Source: Microbacterium sp. SORGH_AS_0888 (GTDB lineage: Bacteria > Actinomycetota > Actinomycetes > Actinomycetales > Microbacteriaceae). From it: a stretch of 64,000 nt of DNA. A program made the position numbers and the translations under genes. Numbering within the stretch: position 1 is the first letter of the stretch; each line of letters opens with the position of its first letter. Under the pieces are notes generated by a model. It was given only the letters and a program-made list of their open reading frames with translations, ran no database searches and was not told the origin of the DNA. This document shows positions 1-9,821 of the stretch, piece by piece. The stretch covers positions 2,480,001 through 2,544,000 of the forward strand of contig NZ_JAUTAZ010000001.1 of the NCBI RefSeq assembly GCF_030818905.1. The letters run 5' to 3'.

Positions 1-964
1 ATTGACCTCGACCGTTGTTGATTCGGTCGATGGGGATGCCGCCGATGCCGAGGTGGTGTCTGTCTAGGTTGTAGTGATCGAGCCAGGTGGGCAAGGCTGC
101 GGTGCGGTCGGTGTTCGAGTTCCATGGTCGGGCGTAGGCCCACTCGGTCGCGAGGGTTCGGTTGAGGCGTTCCACTTTCCCGTTGGTCCAGGGGCAGTGC
201 GGGCGGATGAACTTCTGAGTGATTCCGTGCGCGTTGATCACGCCGCGGAATGCGGTGGAGTGACGGTAGGCGAACGCGTTGTCGCTGATGACCCGCTCGA
301 CCCTCACTCCGAGGGCGGCGTAGAACGCGACAGCGCGATCTAAGAACCCCGCGGCGGTGACACCCTTCTCGTCGTCGTGGACCTCGGCGTAAGCGACCCG
401 GGAATGGTCATCGATGGCGGTGTGGACGTAGTCGTATCCGCTCTTCAGATGCGACGTCCGATGAACAGCGACGGTCTGGGTCGGATCCGCGCACCACCCG
501 CCGCCGTCCGGGATCCTGCCGAGCGTCGACATGGATCAGCGAGCCGGGGTGGTCGTGCTCGTAGCGCGCCGCAGTGGCCCGCCTCGCGCGGATGATTCTG
601 CCCGTGACGGGATCCAGCTCGCGATCAACGGGACTCGGTGGCGGTGCAGCACCCGCCCCACCGTCGACGCGTGCATGCCGAGTCTGCCCGCGATGAACAC
701 CGGGCCACGACGGCTGAGATGCCGAATGATCAACACCCGCGTCTCCACACATGGGGCCGTGCGACGAGGATGCGACGCGGCCACGCTGGACCGATCGATC
801 AGCCCCGCCGGTCCGTCCTCCCGGAAGCGGCGCCACCACCGCCACGCCGCCGTGCGAGAGATCCCCATCTCCGCCGCAACATGCGAGACCGGGCGCCCAG
901 ATTGGATGCGCTGGACCATGATCAACCTGCCAGCCGGCGTCAGCCGGGCGTTAGCGTGGGACAC
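1..964 (-). pseudogene. IS481-family DDE transposase, frame broken twice, C-terminus cut by window edge
   Basis: The GTG start at 964 sits behind GGAGG. The N-terminal part is a helix-turn-helix (GISRTAAWRWWRRF) typical of IS481 transposases. Near 630 the homologous reading moves to another minus frame (ELDPVTGRIIRA, YEHDHPGSLIHVD), and near 520 it returns to the first frame (GGGWCADPTQ, KSGYDYVHTAIDDHSR), so the two shifts compensate. The original frame meets a stop at 536-538. All three catalytic regions remain legible: AIDDHSR, VISDNAFAY and NGKVERLNRTL, ending in LGIGGIPIDRINN at the window edge. As written no full-length product can be made without two frameshifts, so the element is probably dead unless these are sequencing errors. 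Confidence 0.8.
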
Positions 965-1025
965 GAGAGACCTCCGTGGACTCGAGGGAACCTAGACAAC
1001 TCCAACTCGACCCCGGAGGTCTCTC
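965..1025 (-). promoter_or_regulatory. Fold-back hairpin over the transposase ribosome-binding site
   Basis: GAGAGACCTCCG at 965-976 and CGGAGGTCTCTC at 1014-1025 are perfect reverse complements separated by 37 bases. In mRNA entering from outside the element the upstream arm would pair with the arm containing the GGAGG of the transposase gene, whose start codon at 964 follows directly. Such sequestration of translation signals against read-through transcription is known for several IS families; its action here is inferred. Confidence 0.55.
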
Positions 1026-1145
1026 CTACGTCAACAACGATCCGGGTCAGTACACCTAGCCGATTCCACAGGCCGGGGGCAAGAGCCGACGAGCCGACCG
1101 GCGGTTTCCTACTATGGGTACCCGGCTCACGCATTCCGGCCTCGC

Positions 1146-3560
1146 GTGGGTGCGTCGAAAGCGAGTGGAGTCGCCGTGTTCTCAGTCGTGCTTCCGTGGG
1201 TGGGCCTGAGCCTTGCGCTCGTTCTCGTCGTGGTGGGCGTCATCCTGCTCATCGTCTTCGTCCGGCGGATGCGGAGGGCCCGTGCGGCCGCGGCATCCCC
1301 GGCGGAGTCGCCGAAGACGGCTTTCGAGCCGAGCCCCGCCTATGCGCGGTACGACCCGTCGAACCCGCACTATCAGGACGGTCTGCAGTACGCCGACGGC
1401 CGATGGTGGCCGGTGCAGGTCTACGACGCGGAGTCCGGCCAGTGGTTCGTCCACGGCAAGACGGCCGACGGTGCGCCGACGGCGACGCCGGTCGGCGTCC
1501 CGGCGCGGGCCGCGCGGCGCGGCCCCTCCTTCCGTGGCGCTCTGGTCGGCGTCGTGGTGGCCGCGCTGCTGGTCGTGGCCGCCGTGCCTCTCGGGCTCTG
1601 GAGCGGCGCGCCGATCGTGGCGTCGGCTGCCGCGTCCGGCGGGCTGCCGACGCGGATCGTCGCCGAGTCCGCGCAGTACCGCTACACCGAGCCGACCACG
1701 ATCACCGCGCGCCAGGCGTTGCGCTACGACTACCGGATCGACCCCGCTCCGTACTCCGAGCAGGCGTACGTGGACTACGTGGCCGACACGGCCCTCGTGG
1801 CCGCGTACTACGACGCCGACCTGTCGCAACTGGCCAACTACAGCCTGCGCAACGGCATCGGCGACTACTCGATCACGCTCGTGCCGAAGGATCTGCCGGT
1901 GAAGGACCTCGCCGGCAACGAGGTCTCCGGGGTCGCCGACGACCTGGGCGAGATCATGGCGGGCGGATCGTGGGTGGTCTCGGAGCTCTACCTCGTGCAG
2001 TACGCGGACCGCGACGGCACGCCCTACGACAAGCCGATCGTCACGCTCGCCACGGTTCAGCCCGATGCGGGGATGCCGGAGACCCCGCGCGTCGCATACC
2101 AGGTGGATGCCGACGGCTATCTGCAGATGACCTGGGCGCCGGTGGCCGGTGCGGTGGAGTACTTCCCCGTGATGACCACGATCACCGAGCGTGGTGCCAG
2201 CTTCGCGACCGCGGTCGGGCGCACCGCGGCGGACGCGACGTCATGGTCTTCTCGGGAGGGCGACGCCGGCGGCGTCGACTGCTACATCCCCGTCACGTAC
2301 GCCAACGTCCACCAGAACTGCGCCCTCGCCGGCGGTTTCGGCGAGCAGAGCAGCGGGCGCTTCGCCGGCTACGGCGTCCTCGCCCGCTCGGCGGACGGAA
2401 AGGTGTCGTTCCTGGAGCGCACGGATGCGCGGACGATCGACCCCCTCGTCCCGGTCGCGGTCCGGACGGCGGTGTTCGACCTGCCGACGCCGTTCACCGG
2501 CAACCCCGAGGACGTCCCGACGACCAACGGCGTCACGACCCTCGCGGGGGTCGAAGCCGTCCTCCCCATCTCGTTCGACAGCGCTCGCGTCGAGGGCACG
2601 ACGGGGATCATCCGTGCGAAGGTGCTCGGCACAGCGTCGACCGCCGAGTACCGTTTCGGGAACGTCGACGGCCGATGGGACGCGTTCGCCGAGGCCGCAC
2701 GCCAGCGGATGGAGGCCGCGCTGCCCGCGTCGGGCGCCGTCACCACCTCGCTCATGAAGACGGTCGAGCACATCGACCCCGACGCCCCGATCGCCACGAC
2801 CAAGCCCGATGTGCCCTACCCGCTCCCCGACGAGTTCGGCGCAGCGGGCCAGTACATCGCCGCGAACCTGGTCGCGGGCAACACGAGGATCGACCTCTCG
2901 GAGCAGTCGTCTCCGTACTCGATGTTCGATCTCGTCAACGCCGTCATCGCGCAGACCCCCTTCGGCCTCGTGCAGAGCTTCGACTTCGGCCGGGAGGGGG
3001 TGCGCGAGATCCTCGAGGTGACCTATCAGTACGCGCCCGACGAGGCCGCCTCGATCAGGCAGCAGATGCTCGACAAGGCGAAGGACGTCGTGGGACAGAC
3101 CATCCACGACGGCATGAGCGATCGGGACAAGGCGCTCGCCCTCAACGACTGGATCACCGCGAACGCCGAGTACGACGACGCGGCCTACAACGCCTACATG
3201 ATCGGCGCGGGCAACGCCGACACGCCCGAGTACACCTCCGCGTGGAGCCCCTCGGGGATCCTGCTGAAGGGCACGGCCGTCTGCGAAGGCTACGCCGAGG
3301 CCTACAAGCTCCTCTCGGATGTCGCGGGGCTGGACACGGTCTACGTGACGGGGATCGTCGGCGCGAACGGCCACGCGTGGAACAAGACGTTCATGGACGG
3401 GAAGTGGCAGGTCGTCGACACGACCTGGAACGACTCGGAGACCGGCCCCAACCAGCTGTTCGGCATCACCGACGAGGTCGCCTCGGAGCAGTTCGAGCAC
3501 GGAATGCTCCGCAGCGGCTGGATGATCCCGACGCTCGTCGGCGACTACGCGGCGAACTGA
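1146..3560 (+). CDS. Membrane-anchored transglutaminase-like protein
   Basis: An 804-residue protein with a hydrophobic helix near residues 13-40, a second near 133-150, and a long extracytoplasmic part. The C-terminal region reads as a transglutaminase-like (papain-fold) domain with a visible triad: Cys713 in TAVCEGYAEAY, His743 in NGHAWN and Asp758 in VDTTWND. Bacterial proteins of this fold act as proteases, peptidoglycan or protein cross-linking factors, and the triad says only that this one may be active. Residues about 55-85 (YDPSNPHYQDGLQYADGRWWPVQVYD) resemble the short WW-like cytoplasmic motif of actinobacterial membrane proteins. The GTG at 1146 is adopted; a GTG about eight codons later is an equally possible start. 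The gene stands alone between the IS end and the amylase-family gene. The substrate is unknown. Confidence 0.75.
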   Translation: MGASKASGVAVFSVVLPWVGLSLALVLVVVGVILLIVFVRRMRRARAAAASPAESPKTAFEPSPAYARYDPSNPHYQDGLQYADGRWWPVQVYDAESGQWFVHGKTADGAPTATPVGVPARAARRGPSFRGALVGVVVAALLVVAAVPLGLWSGAPIVASAAASGGLPTRIVAESAQYRYTEPTTITARQALRYDYRIDPAPYSEQAYVDYVADTALVAAYYDADLSQLANYSLRNGIGDYSITLVPKDLPVKDLAGNEVSGVADDLGEIMAGGSWVVSELYLVQYADRDGTPYDKPIVTLATVQPDAGMPETPRVAYQVDADGYLQMTWAPVAGAVEYFPVMTTITERGASFATAVGRTAADATSWSSREGDAGGVDCYIPVTYANVHQNCALAGGFGEQSSGRFAGYGVLARSADGKVSFLERTDARTIDPLVPVAVRTAVFDLPTPFTGNPEDVPTTNGVTTLAGVEAVLPISFDSARVEGTTGIIRAKVLGTASTAEYRFGNVDGRWDAFAEAARQRMEAALPASGAVTTSLMKTVEHIDPDAPIATTKPDVPYPLPDEFGAAGQYIAANLVAGNTRIDLSEQSSPYSMFDLVNAVIAQTPFGLVQSFDFGREGVREILEVTYQYAPDEAASIRQQMLDKAKDVVGQTIHDGMSDRDKALALNDWITANAEYDDAAYNAYMIGAGNADTPEYTSAWSPSGILLKGTAVCEGYAEAYKLLSDVAGLDTVYVTGIVGANGHAWNKTFMDGKWQVVDTTWNDSETGPNQLFGITDEVASEQFEHGMLRSGWMIPTLVGDYAAN

Positions 3561-3622
3561 GGCAGTCGACGCGAGAAAGCAACCTCCTGGCCGCGGTCGG
3601 TGGGAGTCCGTAGCGTTGACCC

Positions 3623-5920
3623 ATGGCGCGTGACGACCTTCGGCCCGAGGACCTCTACACCGGCCCCATCGACCTTCCCGGCCTGGCCGCGATCGACGAT
3701 CCCGAGGCCGAGCCCGAGGTCCCTGAGATCAGCTACGACGAGCAGCGCTATCCCGCGCGGCCGCGACGTCTGCGCCCGCGCGACAACTTCCGCAGCGGCA
3801 GCGTGCGCCGCATCACGACCGATCCGCGCAGCGCGACCGGCACGAACCCCTCCTACGTCGAGTGGCTCGTGCGCCAGTCGATGCTGAAGGACGCCGACGT
3901 CCTCGCGCGGCAGCTGTCCGGTCAGCCGGCCATGTGGCGCAACCCCTACGCGCGGCCCGACGCCCGTCGGGCCATCGCGACCAGCGACGTCTGGTTCACC
4001 GCCTACCCCATCTCGCTCATCACCAGACCCGGGCAGTCGTTCCTCGCCGCGCTGGGCGACGAGGAGCTGTGGTCGGCGTTCGAGCGCATCGGGATCACCG
4101 CGATCCACACCGGGCCGGTCAAGCGTGCCGGCGGAATCGCCGGCTGGGTCGAGACGCCCAGCGTCGACGGGCACTTCGACCGCATCAGCACGGAGATCGA
4201 TCCCGCGTTCGGCACGGAGGACGAGTTCCGTGCCCTGTGCGACACCGCCGACGTGCACGGCGGCAGCGTGATCGACGACATCGTCCCCGGCCACACCGGC
4301 AAGGGTGCCGACTTCCGCCTCGCCGAGATGGGGTACAAGGACTACCCCGGCATCTACCACATGGTCGAGATCCAGCCCGAGGACTGGGCGCTGCTGCCCG
4401 ACGTCCCTTCGGAGGTCGACAGCGTCAATCTCGACCCGGCGACGGAGCACGAGCTCGCGGAACGCGGCTACATCATCGGCGCCCTGCAGCGCGTGATCTT
4501 CTACACACCCGGCGTCAAGGAGACCAACTGGAGTGCGACGGCACCCGTGACGGGTCCCGACGGTGTGACGCGACGGTGGGTCTACCTCCACTACTTCAAG
4601 CAGGGACAGCCCTCGATCAACTGGCTCGACCCGACCTTCGCGGGCATGCGGCTCGTGATCGGGGATGCGTTGCACTCGCTCGGCGAGCTCGGGTCCAGCG
4701 CCCTGCGGCTCGACGCGAACGGCTTCCTCGGCGTGGAGAAGAGCGCGGAGGGGCTTCCCGCCTGGTCGGAGGGCCATCCGCTCTCGCACGCGGCCAACCA
4801 CATCATCGCCGGCATGGTCCGCAAGGTCGGCGGCTTCACGTTCCAGGAGCTCAACCTCACGATCGAGGACATCCGCGACACCGGCGCGGTGGGCGCCGAC
4901 CTCTCCTACGACTTCGTCGGGCGACCCGGCTACCAGCACGCCCTCGCCACGGGTCAGACCGAGTTCCTCCGGCTCGCGCTCACGACCTCGCTCGAGCTGA
5001 GCGTGGAGCCCGTCCAGCTCGTGCACGGCCTCCAGAACCACGACGAGCTCACGTACGAGCTCGTGCACTGGGCCACGCGGCACGGCGAGGACACCTACGC
5101 GTTCCGTGGACGCGAGGTCTCCGGCGCCGAGCTCGCCGAGATCGTCCGTGCCGATCTCACGACCGCGCTGACGGGACTGGCCGACTACAACCGCGTCTTC
5201 ACGCAGAACGGGATCGCCTGCACGTCGACCTCGCTCATCGCCGCGACCCGCGGCATCGGGCGTCTCGACGACATCGTGGATGCCGACATCCCCGCGATCC
5301 GCGACGCCCACCTGCTGCTGTGCGCCTACAACGCGTGGCAGCCCGGAGTCTTCGCGCTGTCCGGGTGGGATCTCGTGGGCATGCTCACGGTGCCGGCCGG
5401 GCAGGTCGCCGACCTCATCGCCGCGGGCGACAGCCGATGGATCGAGCGGGGCGCGCACGATCTGTTGGATGCCGACCCTTCGGCGACCCGCTCCGCGGCC
5501 GGGATGCCGCGCGGCCGCTCCCTGTACGGCGCGCTTCCCGCACAGCTGGAGGACCCGGACTCGTTCGCCTCGAGGCTGGCCGACATCCTCGACCTGCGGC
5601 GCGCGCACGGGATCGCGACGGCGACGCAGGTCGACATCCCGAGTGTGGCGCACCCGGGGATGCTCGTGCTGGTGCATCGGCTCGACGACGGCGAGGCGGA
5701 GCGCGACGCGCCGATGCAGGTGACGGTGCTGAACTTCTCGCCGGAGCCGATCGAAGGCACCGTGCGATCGAAGCAGCTCGTGCCGCAGAGCGACGTCGTG
5801 GATGCGGCGTCCGGAGAGACGATCGGCCGCGTCGACGACCTGCAGAGCTTCTCGGTGTCGCTGCCGTCGTACGGGGCGCTGTTCCTGCTGCTCACGCCCG
5901 CTGAGCCCGCAGCGGACTGA
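3623..5920 (+). CDS. GH13 family enzyme, trehalose synthase (maltose alpha-D-glucosyltransferase)-like
   Basis: A 765-residue GH13 protein. Conserved regions are visible in order: DIVPGHTG (region I, with Gly where Asn is usual before His), [11 protein letters not shown] with the likely nucleophile Asp364, TFQELN with acid/base Glu409, and LQNHDELT with His473-Asp474. The [12 protein letters not shown] string is typical of trehalose synthases, which interconvert maltose and trehalose. At 765 residues it is longer than the common 600-residue TreS and nearer the long Pseudomonas stutzeri-type proteins. A maltokinase gene lies convergently 25 bases downstream, the usual TreS partner that phosphorylates maltose for GlgE. 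Start ATG at 3623. Alternative functions within GH13, such as amylosucrase-like transfer, cannot be excluded from sequence alone. Confidence 0.75.
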   Translation: MARDDLRPEDLYTGPIDLPGLAAIDDPEAEPEVPEISYDEQRYPARPRRLRPRDNFRSGSVRRITTDPRSATGTNPSYVEWLVRQSMLKDADVLARQLSGQPAMWRNPYARPDARRAIATSDVWFTAYPISLITRPGQSFLAALGDEELWSAFERIGITAIHTGPVKRAGGIAGWVETPSVDGHFDRISTEIDPAFGTEDEFRALCDTADVHGGSVIDDIVPGHTGKGADFRLAEMGYKDYPGIYHMVEIQPEDWALLPDVPSEVDSVNLDPATEHELAERGYIIGALQRVIFYTPGVKETNWSATAPVTGPDGVTRRWVYLHYFKQGQPSINWLDPTFAGMRLVIGDALHSLGELGSSALRLDANGFLGVEKSAEGLPAWSEGHPLSHAANHIIAGMVRKVGGFTFQELNLTIEDIRDTGAVGADLSYDFVGRPGYQHALATGQTEFLRLALTTSLELSVEPVQLVHGLQNHDELTYELVHWATRHGEDTYAFRGREVSGAELAEIVRADLTTALTGLADYNRVFTQNGIACTSTSLIAATRGIGRLDDIVDADIPAIRDAHLLLCAYNAWQPGVFALSGWDLVGMLTVPAGQVADLIAAGDSRWIERGAHDLLDADPSATRSAAGMPRGRSLYGALPAQLEDPDSFASRLADILDLRRAHGIATATQVDIPSVAHPGMLVLVHRLDDGEAERDAPMQVTVLNFSPEPIEGTVRSKQLVPQSDVVDAASGETIGRVDDLQSFSVSLPSYGALFLLLTPAEPAAD

Positions 5921-5945
5921 TCCCGCCCCTGTCCGGCGTGTGCGC

Positions 5946-7187
5946 TCAGGCCAACGCCGCGTCGATCCCGGCAAGGGGCACGGCCAGCCAGTCCGGGCGG
6001 TTGCGGGCCTCGTAGATCGACTCGTACACGGCTTTGTCGAGCACGAGCGCCCGCAGCAGCACGGGGTCGAGCGGCGCCGCGCCGGCGCTGGCGGAGTAGG
6101 ACTCGAGGAAGGCGCTGCGGCAGGCCGCGGCCCACGCGGCCGCGGCCGGTCCAGCCCCGACGGCGCCCGCGTAGTCGAACGACCGCAGCATCCCCGCGAC
6201 GTCGCGGGGAGGCAGGTCGGGGATCGCGCGCTCGTGCATCGGACGAAGCGGTTCGCCCTCGAAGTCGACGAGCCGCCAGCCGCCGTGGGGCACGGCCAGC
6301 ACCTGGCCCAGATGCAGGTCGCCGTGGATGCGTTGCAGCCGTGGCCACGGTCGCTCGAGCGCGGCGCGGTAGACCGCGTCGATCGTCGTGAGCCGCGCGG
6401 CCACCGCGGGCACCTCGCTCGCCGCGATCTCGAGGCGGCGGCGCCAGACCGCCTGCGTCGCCGCGACCTCGGCGGGACCGGCGTCGGCCGTCTCGAGTGC
6501 GGCGCGCAGAGCGCCGTGCACCCCCGCGACGGCGATGCCGAGGTCGCGGGCGGCGTCGGTGAAGTCGCGCTGCTCGGCGGCGGCTTCCAGGGCGACCGCC
6601 CACCCGTCCCGCACCCCGCGCAGGAACTCCTGCGCGAATCCCACGGTCCCCCGGGCGACGCCCCCGGCGCGGCCGGCGTCCGGCCACTCGGCCTCGAGGC
6701 CGCCGAGGAACCGCGGGACGAACGGCGATCCCGCATCGCTCAGCACCCGCTGCACCGTCACGTCGGGATTCTCACCATGGTGCAGCGTACGGAACAGCTT
6801 GAGGATCATGGTGGGCTCGCCGTCCTCCTCGTACACGATCGAGGTGTTGGACTGCTCGCCGGTGAGAACGCGGGAGCCGCTCACGCGTGAGACGTCGACG
6901 CCCATCTGGGCGAGCGTGCCGATCGTGAACGCGGGCTGCCGGGTCGCTTCCACGAGGATGCCGTCGGTCACCGCGGCGACGGCGTCGTCGCCCGGCTCGA
7001 CGGCCGGCACGGTGGCCAGCGGCACCTGATACAGCGTCGGTGGTGCGCCCGCGTCATCCATGATCAGATAGCGTGTCGCGCCGGGCGCCGACTGCGCGTC
7101 GAGGAGGCGGAACCGCGGCCGGTGGCTCTTGCCCGCGTACCACCGTTGCCGCGCCATCCAGGCGCCGATGTCGTCGATCAACTGCAC
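5946..7187 (-). CDS. mak: Maltokinase (Pep2/Mak type)
   Basis: A 413-residue protein starting with GTG at 7187. The N-terminal MARQRWYAGKSHRP string is the hallmark of the maltokinase cap domain, and the C-terminal half has the aminoglycoside-phosphotransferase-like fold with the catalytic loop RIHGDLHLGQVL and the metal site LVDFEGEPLRP. Maltokinase uses ATP to make maltose 1-phosphate, the donor for GlgE in alpha-glucan synthesis. The gene converges on the TreS-like gene, the standard biochemical partner; in many actinobacteria the two are fused or cotranscribed, so the convergent layout is slightly unusual. No glgE is in the window. Promoter elements were not resolved in the 264 bases shared with the divergent importer. 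Confidence 0.88.
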   Translation of the reverse strand: MQLIDDIGAWMARQRWYAGKSHRPRFRLLDAQSAPGATRYLIMDDAGAPPTLYQVPLATVPAVEPGDDAVAAVTDGILVEATRQPAFTIGTLAQMGVDVSRVSGSRVLTGEQSNTSIVYEEDGEPTMILKLFRTLHHGENPDVTVQRVLSDAGSPFVPRFLGGLEAEWPDAGRAGGVARGTVGFAQEFLRGVRDGWAVALEAAAEQRDFTDAARDLGIAVAGVHGALRAALETADAGPAEVAATQAVWRRRLEIAASEVPAVAARLTTIDAVYRAALERPWPRLQRIHGDLHLGQVLAVPHGGWRLVDFEGEPLRPMHERAIPDLPPRDVAGMLRSFDYAGAVGAGPAAAAWAAACRSAFLESYSASAGAAPLDPVLLRALVLDKAVYESIYEARNRPDWLAVPLAGIDAALA

Positions 7188-7379
7188 ACTTCACCCTGGC
7201 GCGCCGGGGGCCGTGAGGGAAGGGGCTTGCCAGGCGACCTCCCCGCGGCACCGGGGTACGGCTCGACCGCCGGTGCGGGGCGCCCCCCGTCAGACGGGCG
7301 GACCATCGTGCCCCGACGGGGTGGGCAGGCTCGCCTCCTTCACGGTCGAGGAGGCTCCGCGTTGCGATTAGGTGAGATG

Positions 7380-7388
7380 TATGATGTA
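7380..7388 (+). promoter_or_regulatory. TATGATGTA element upstream of sugar importer
   Basis: TATGATGTA lies 64 bases before the importer start, in the direction of transcription. The same nine bases, also oriented with the gene, precede the enolase-superfamily gene (15612-15604) and the aldo/keto reductase gene (22490-22482). TATGAT is itself a good -10 hexamer, so this may be a promoter core, an operator for the FadR-type regulator at 13621, or both. Confidence 0.45.
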
Positions 7389-7451
7389 CTTGCGATCGCC
7401 GTCATCCGACGGCCTTTGTCGTCAACGACGCCGACCAGAAAAGGACGCGCA

Positions 7452-8816
7452 ATGGCATCACAGCACCGACGCTCTCGTCATCTGACCCGCCTCATCGCTC
7501 TCGCAGCCACGGGAATCGCCGCCGCAGGCATGCTCTCGGCCTGCTCCGGGGGTGGCACCTCGGGAAACTCGCAGTACGGGTTCGATGCCGTCGAGCAGGA
7601 CGCGACGGCCCCCATCACCGTCTGGGTCGACTCGTCGCGCGAGCCTATCGCCAACGCCTTCAAGGCCGCCAACCCCGACCTCACCGTCAACATCGAGACC
7701 TACGACGGGAACTCCGGCGGCAGCGACTCCTTCAAGACCAAGATCGCGCTGTTCGACCAGTCCGGCTCCGGCTGGCCCGACGTCGTGTTCTCCACCCAGC
7801 AGAACGACACCTCCTGGGCGAGCAAGTCGACCAACGGCGCCCAGCCGTTCGCGGCGGTGCTCAACAAGGGACTCCTCTCCGACGACTTCCTGAACGGCTT
7901 CACCAAGGGGGCCAACGACCCGATGACGGTCGACGGCAACGTCTACGGGGTCCGCAACGACCTCGCGCCCGTCGTGTACTGGTACAACGACACGCTCATG
8001 AAGCAGTTCGGCTACGAGATCCCCCAGACGTGGGAGGACTACCAGGCGCTCAGCGACAAGGTCGCCGCGGAACACCCGGGCTACATCCTCGGGTCGGTCG
8101 GCGACTCGTTCCAGGGGCCCTACATCTACTACTGGGGCGCTCAGGCTCCGATCTTCCAGGTGAGCGGTGACACGTTCACGAGCAACTTCTCCGACCCGAA
8201 CTCGGAGAAGGCGACGAAGCTCATCGACCACATGCTGGCCAACAAGACGCTCGTCAACGACAGCGTCTTCGGGGCTGACTTCGTGCAGAAGTACGGCGAC
8301 AAGGTCCTCGGCATGCCGGGGCCGGCGTGGTACTCCGGTGCCCTGTTCCAGAACAAGGACAGCCTGAACGCGCAGACCGGCACGATCGGCGCCTCCGACC
8401 CCCTGTACTGGGAGGGCTCGGACAAGGTCACGGGCAACGTCGGCGGCGGCGTCTGGTACGGCTCCAGCCACTCCAAGAACCTCGCCGCGGTGGCGAAGCT
8501 CCTGCAGTACGTCACGAGCTCCGACGACGCGGTCAAGCTGGCTGCCGGCCTGCCCGCCTACCAGTCCGCGGCCGATGCGTGGCTCACCGAGCAGGCGAGC
8601 TCCGGCTTCTACGTGGGCGATATCAAGTCCGCGCTGTCGACGGCCGCGGGGAGCGTCTGGAGCGGATGGGGCTACCCCTCGTTCAGCCCCGAGACCGCCT
8701 ACGCTTCGATCGTGATCCCGGGCATCTCGGCCGGCAAGACCCAGGCCGACCTGGTCCCGGCGCTCCAGAAGGAGTACCAGAACCAGGCCCAGGTCCAGGG
8801 GTACACGGTCAAGTAG
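7452..8816 (+). CDS. Extracellular sugar-binding lipoprotein (family 1 ABC substrate-binding protein)
   Basis: A 454-residue protein with an N-terminal lipoprotein signal: basic start, hydrophobic stretch and lipobox LSAC with Cys31 as the lipidation site. The ATG at 7452 follows AAAAGGACGC. The mature part has the two-lobed carbohydrate-binding family look (ITVWVDSSREPIANAF, GNVYGVRNDLAPVVYWYNDTL). It captures a sugar outside the membrane and passes it to the two permeases immediately downstream. No ATPase gene is in this operon, common for actinobacterial CUT1 importers that share an MsmK-type ATPase. A small GC hairpin follows the stop codon. The RhaM-type mutarotase at the end of the operon points to a deoxyhexose such as L-rhamnose or L-fucose as substrate; that is inference. 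Confidence 0.87.
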   Translation: MASQHRRSRHLTRLIALAATGIAAAGMLSACSGGGTSGNSQYGFDAVEQDATAPITVWVDSSREPIANAFKAANPDLTVNIETYDGNSGGSDSFKTKIALFDQSGSGWPDVVFSTQQNDTSWASKSTNGAQPFAAVLNKGLLSDDFLNGFTKGANDPMTVDGNVYGVRNDLAPVVYWYNDTLMKQFGYEIPQTWEDYQALSDKVAAEHPGYILGSVGDSFQGPYIYYWGAQAPIFQVSGDTFTSNFSDPNSEKATKLIDHMLANKTLVNDSVFGADFVQKYGDKVLGMPGPAWYSGALFQNKDSLNAQTGTIGASDPLYWEGSDKVTGNVGGGVWYGSSHSKNLAAVAKLLQYVTSSDDAVKLAAGLPAYQSAADAWLTEQASSGFYVGDIKSALSTAAGSVWSGWGYPSFSPETAYASIVIPGISAGKTQADLVPALQKEYQNQAQVQGYTVK

Positions 8817-8828
8817 TTCCCGTTCCAC

Positions 8829-8848
8829 GCGGATGCCGAGACATCCGC
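8829..8848 (+). terminator. GC hairpin after binding-protein gene
   Basis: GCGGATG (8829-8835) and CATCCGC (8842-8848) form a 7-bp stem with a six-base loop, 12 bases after the stop codon of the binding-protein gene and before the first permease. No T-run follows. It may act as a partial terminator or an mRNA-stabilising stem that keeps binding protein in excess over permeases. Confidence 0.4.
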
Positions 8849-8897
8849 CGCGAGCAAAGGAAAGATCATCTCCACCTCCCTCACCGCTCCCGCCGCC

Positions 8898-9821
8898 GTG
8901 TCGGCCTCTTCCGAGGTCGAGCGGCGGCGGGGGCCCCGTTCCCCCGTCCGACGTCGCCCCGACCGTTCGCAGAGCAGGATCGGCTACGCCTTCATCTCGG
9001 GATACACGATCCTGCTGCTCGCGTTCGGGATCTTCCCGACGCTGTACGCCGTCTACCTCTCCTTCACCAAGGACGGCTCCTTCGCCGGCGTGCAGAACTT
9101 CGTCAAGGTCTTCGGCGACTACCGCTTCCTCCCCGCGGTCGGCCACGTGGCGATCTACCTCGTCTTCTACCTGGTGTCGCTGCTGGTCTTCGTCGTCCTG
9201 CTGGCCCTCCTCGTGCACGGCCTGGGCCGGCGCTGGCTCTCCACGAGCTACCGGTTCGTGTACTACATCCCCGGTGCGCTGGCGGGCGCGTCCAGCGTCA
9301 TGCTCTGGCTGTTCCTCCTCGACCCCACGGTCAGTCCCGTCGCCTTCGTCCTGCGCTGGTTCGGCTTCGAGAACTTCGTGCAGACCGTGTCGGTCGACAA
9401 CCTGCCGATCATCTTCACGATCATCGCCTTCTGGACCGGTGCGGGCGGGTGGATCGTCATCATGTACGGCGCGCTGAACAACATCTCCGAGGACGTGCTG
9501 GAGGCCGCTCGCATCGACGGTGCCGGCCCCGTGATGACGGCGCTGCACATCCAGATCCCGCTCCTGCGCAAGTGGATCTCCTACATGGCCGTCATGTCGC
9601 TGGCGGCGGGAACGCAGCTCTTCGTCGAGCCGCGCGTTCTCTCGCAGGCATCGAAGGGCGTCGTCCCGCCCGACTACTCCATCAACCAGCTCGCGTACCT
9701 GTACGCGTTCCGCCAGGGCGATTTCAACGGCTCCGCCGCGATCTCGCTCCTGCTCCTGCTCGTCGCGGGCGCATTGTCGGCGGTCTTCGTCTTCCGAGGG
9801 GGACTCTTTGAGCGCGACTAA
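8898..9821 (+). CDS. Sugar ABC transporter permease (CUT1, MalF-like)
   Basis: An integral membrane protein of 307 residues from the GTG at 8898, with six predicted hydrophobic segments and the ATPase-contact loop EAARIDGAGPVMTALHIQIP near residues 210-230. It forms the channel with the next gene product. The start needs attention: no ribosome-binding site precedes the GTG, whereas AAAGGAAAG at 8856-8864 is followed in frame by ATC at 8868, ten codons earlier, where one would expect ATG (the reading would be STSLTAPAAVSASSEV). Either a rare ATC start is used, or the base is wrong, or the GTG is used without a good site. The downstream permease gene starts inside the last codons of this one. 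Confidence 0.87.
   Translation: MSASSEVERRRGPRSPVRRRPDRSQSRIGYAFISGYTILLLAFGIFPTLYAVYLSFTKDGSFAGVQNFVKVFGDYRFLPAVGHVAIYLVFYLVSLLVFVVLLALLVHGLGRRWLSTSYRFVYYIPGALAGASSVMLWLFLLDPTVSPVAFVLRWFGFENFVQTVSVDNLPIIFTIIAFWTGAGGWIVIMYGALNNISEDVLEAARIDGAGPVMTALHIQIPLLRKWISYMAVMSLAAGTQLFVEPRVLSQASKGVVPPDYSINQLAYLYAFRQGDFNGSAAISLLLLLVAGALSAVFVFRGGLFERD

Larger units (their letters stand above)
1..1054 (-). mobile_element. IS481-family insertion sequence (left end outside window)
   Basis: The element holds a DDE transposase read on the minus strand and ends on the right at a terminal repeat whose outward sequence TGTACTGACCC occupies 1044-1054. The other end lies beyond base 1, so element length and target duplication cannot be read. 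Between the terminal repeat and the transposase start there is a perfect 12-bp inverted repeat (965-976 and 1014-1025). The family is recognised from the transposase protein, not from a database match. Confidence 0.85.

Noticed and set aside
638-3613. Very long plus-strand open frame (about 990 codons) across the IS end and the transglutaminase gene
   Set aside because: It is Arg/Pro/Gly-rich without domains and overlaps a clearly homologous protein in another frame; long stopless frames are normal in high-GC DNA.
3545-6736. Long minus-strand open frame opposite the TreS-like gene
   Set aside because: Low-complexity composition, no motifs, and fully antisense to well-supported genes.
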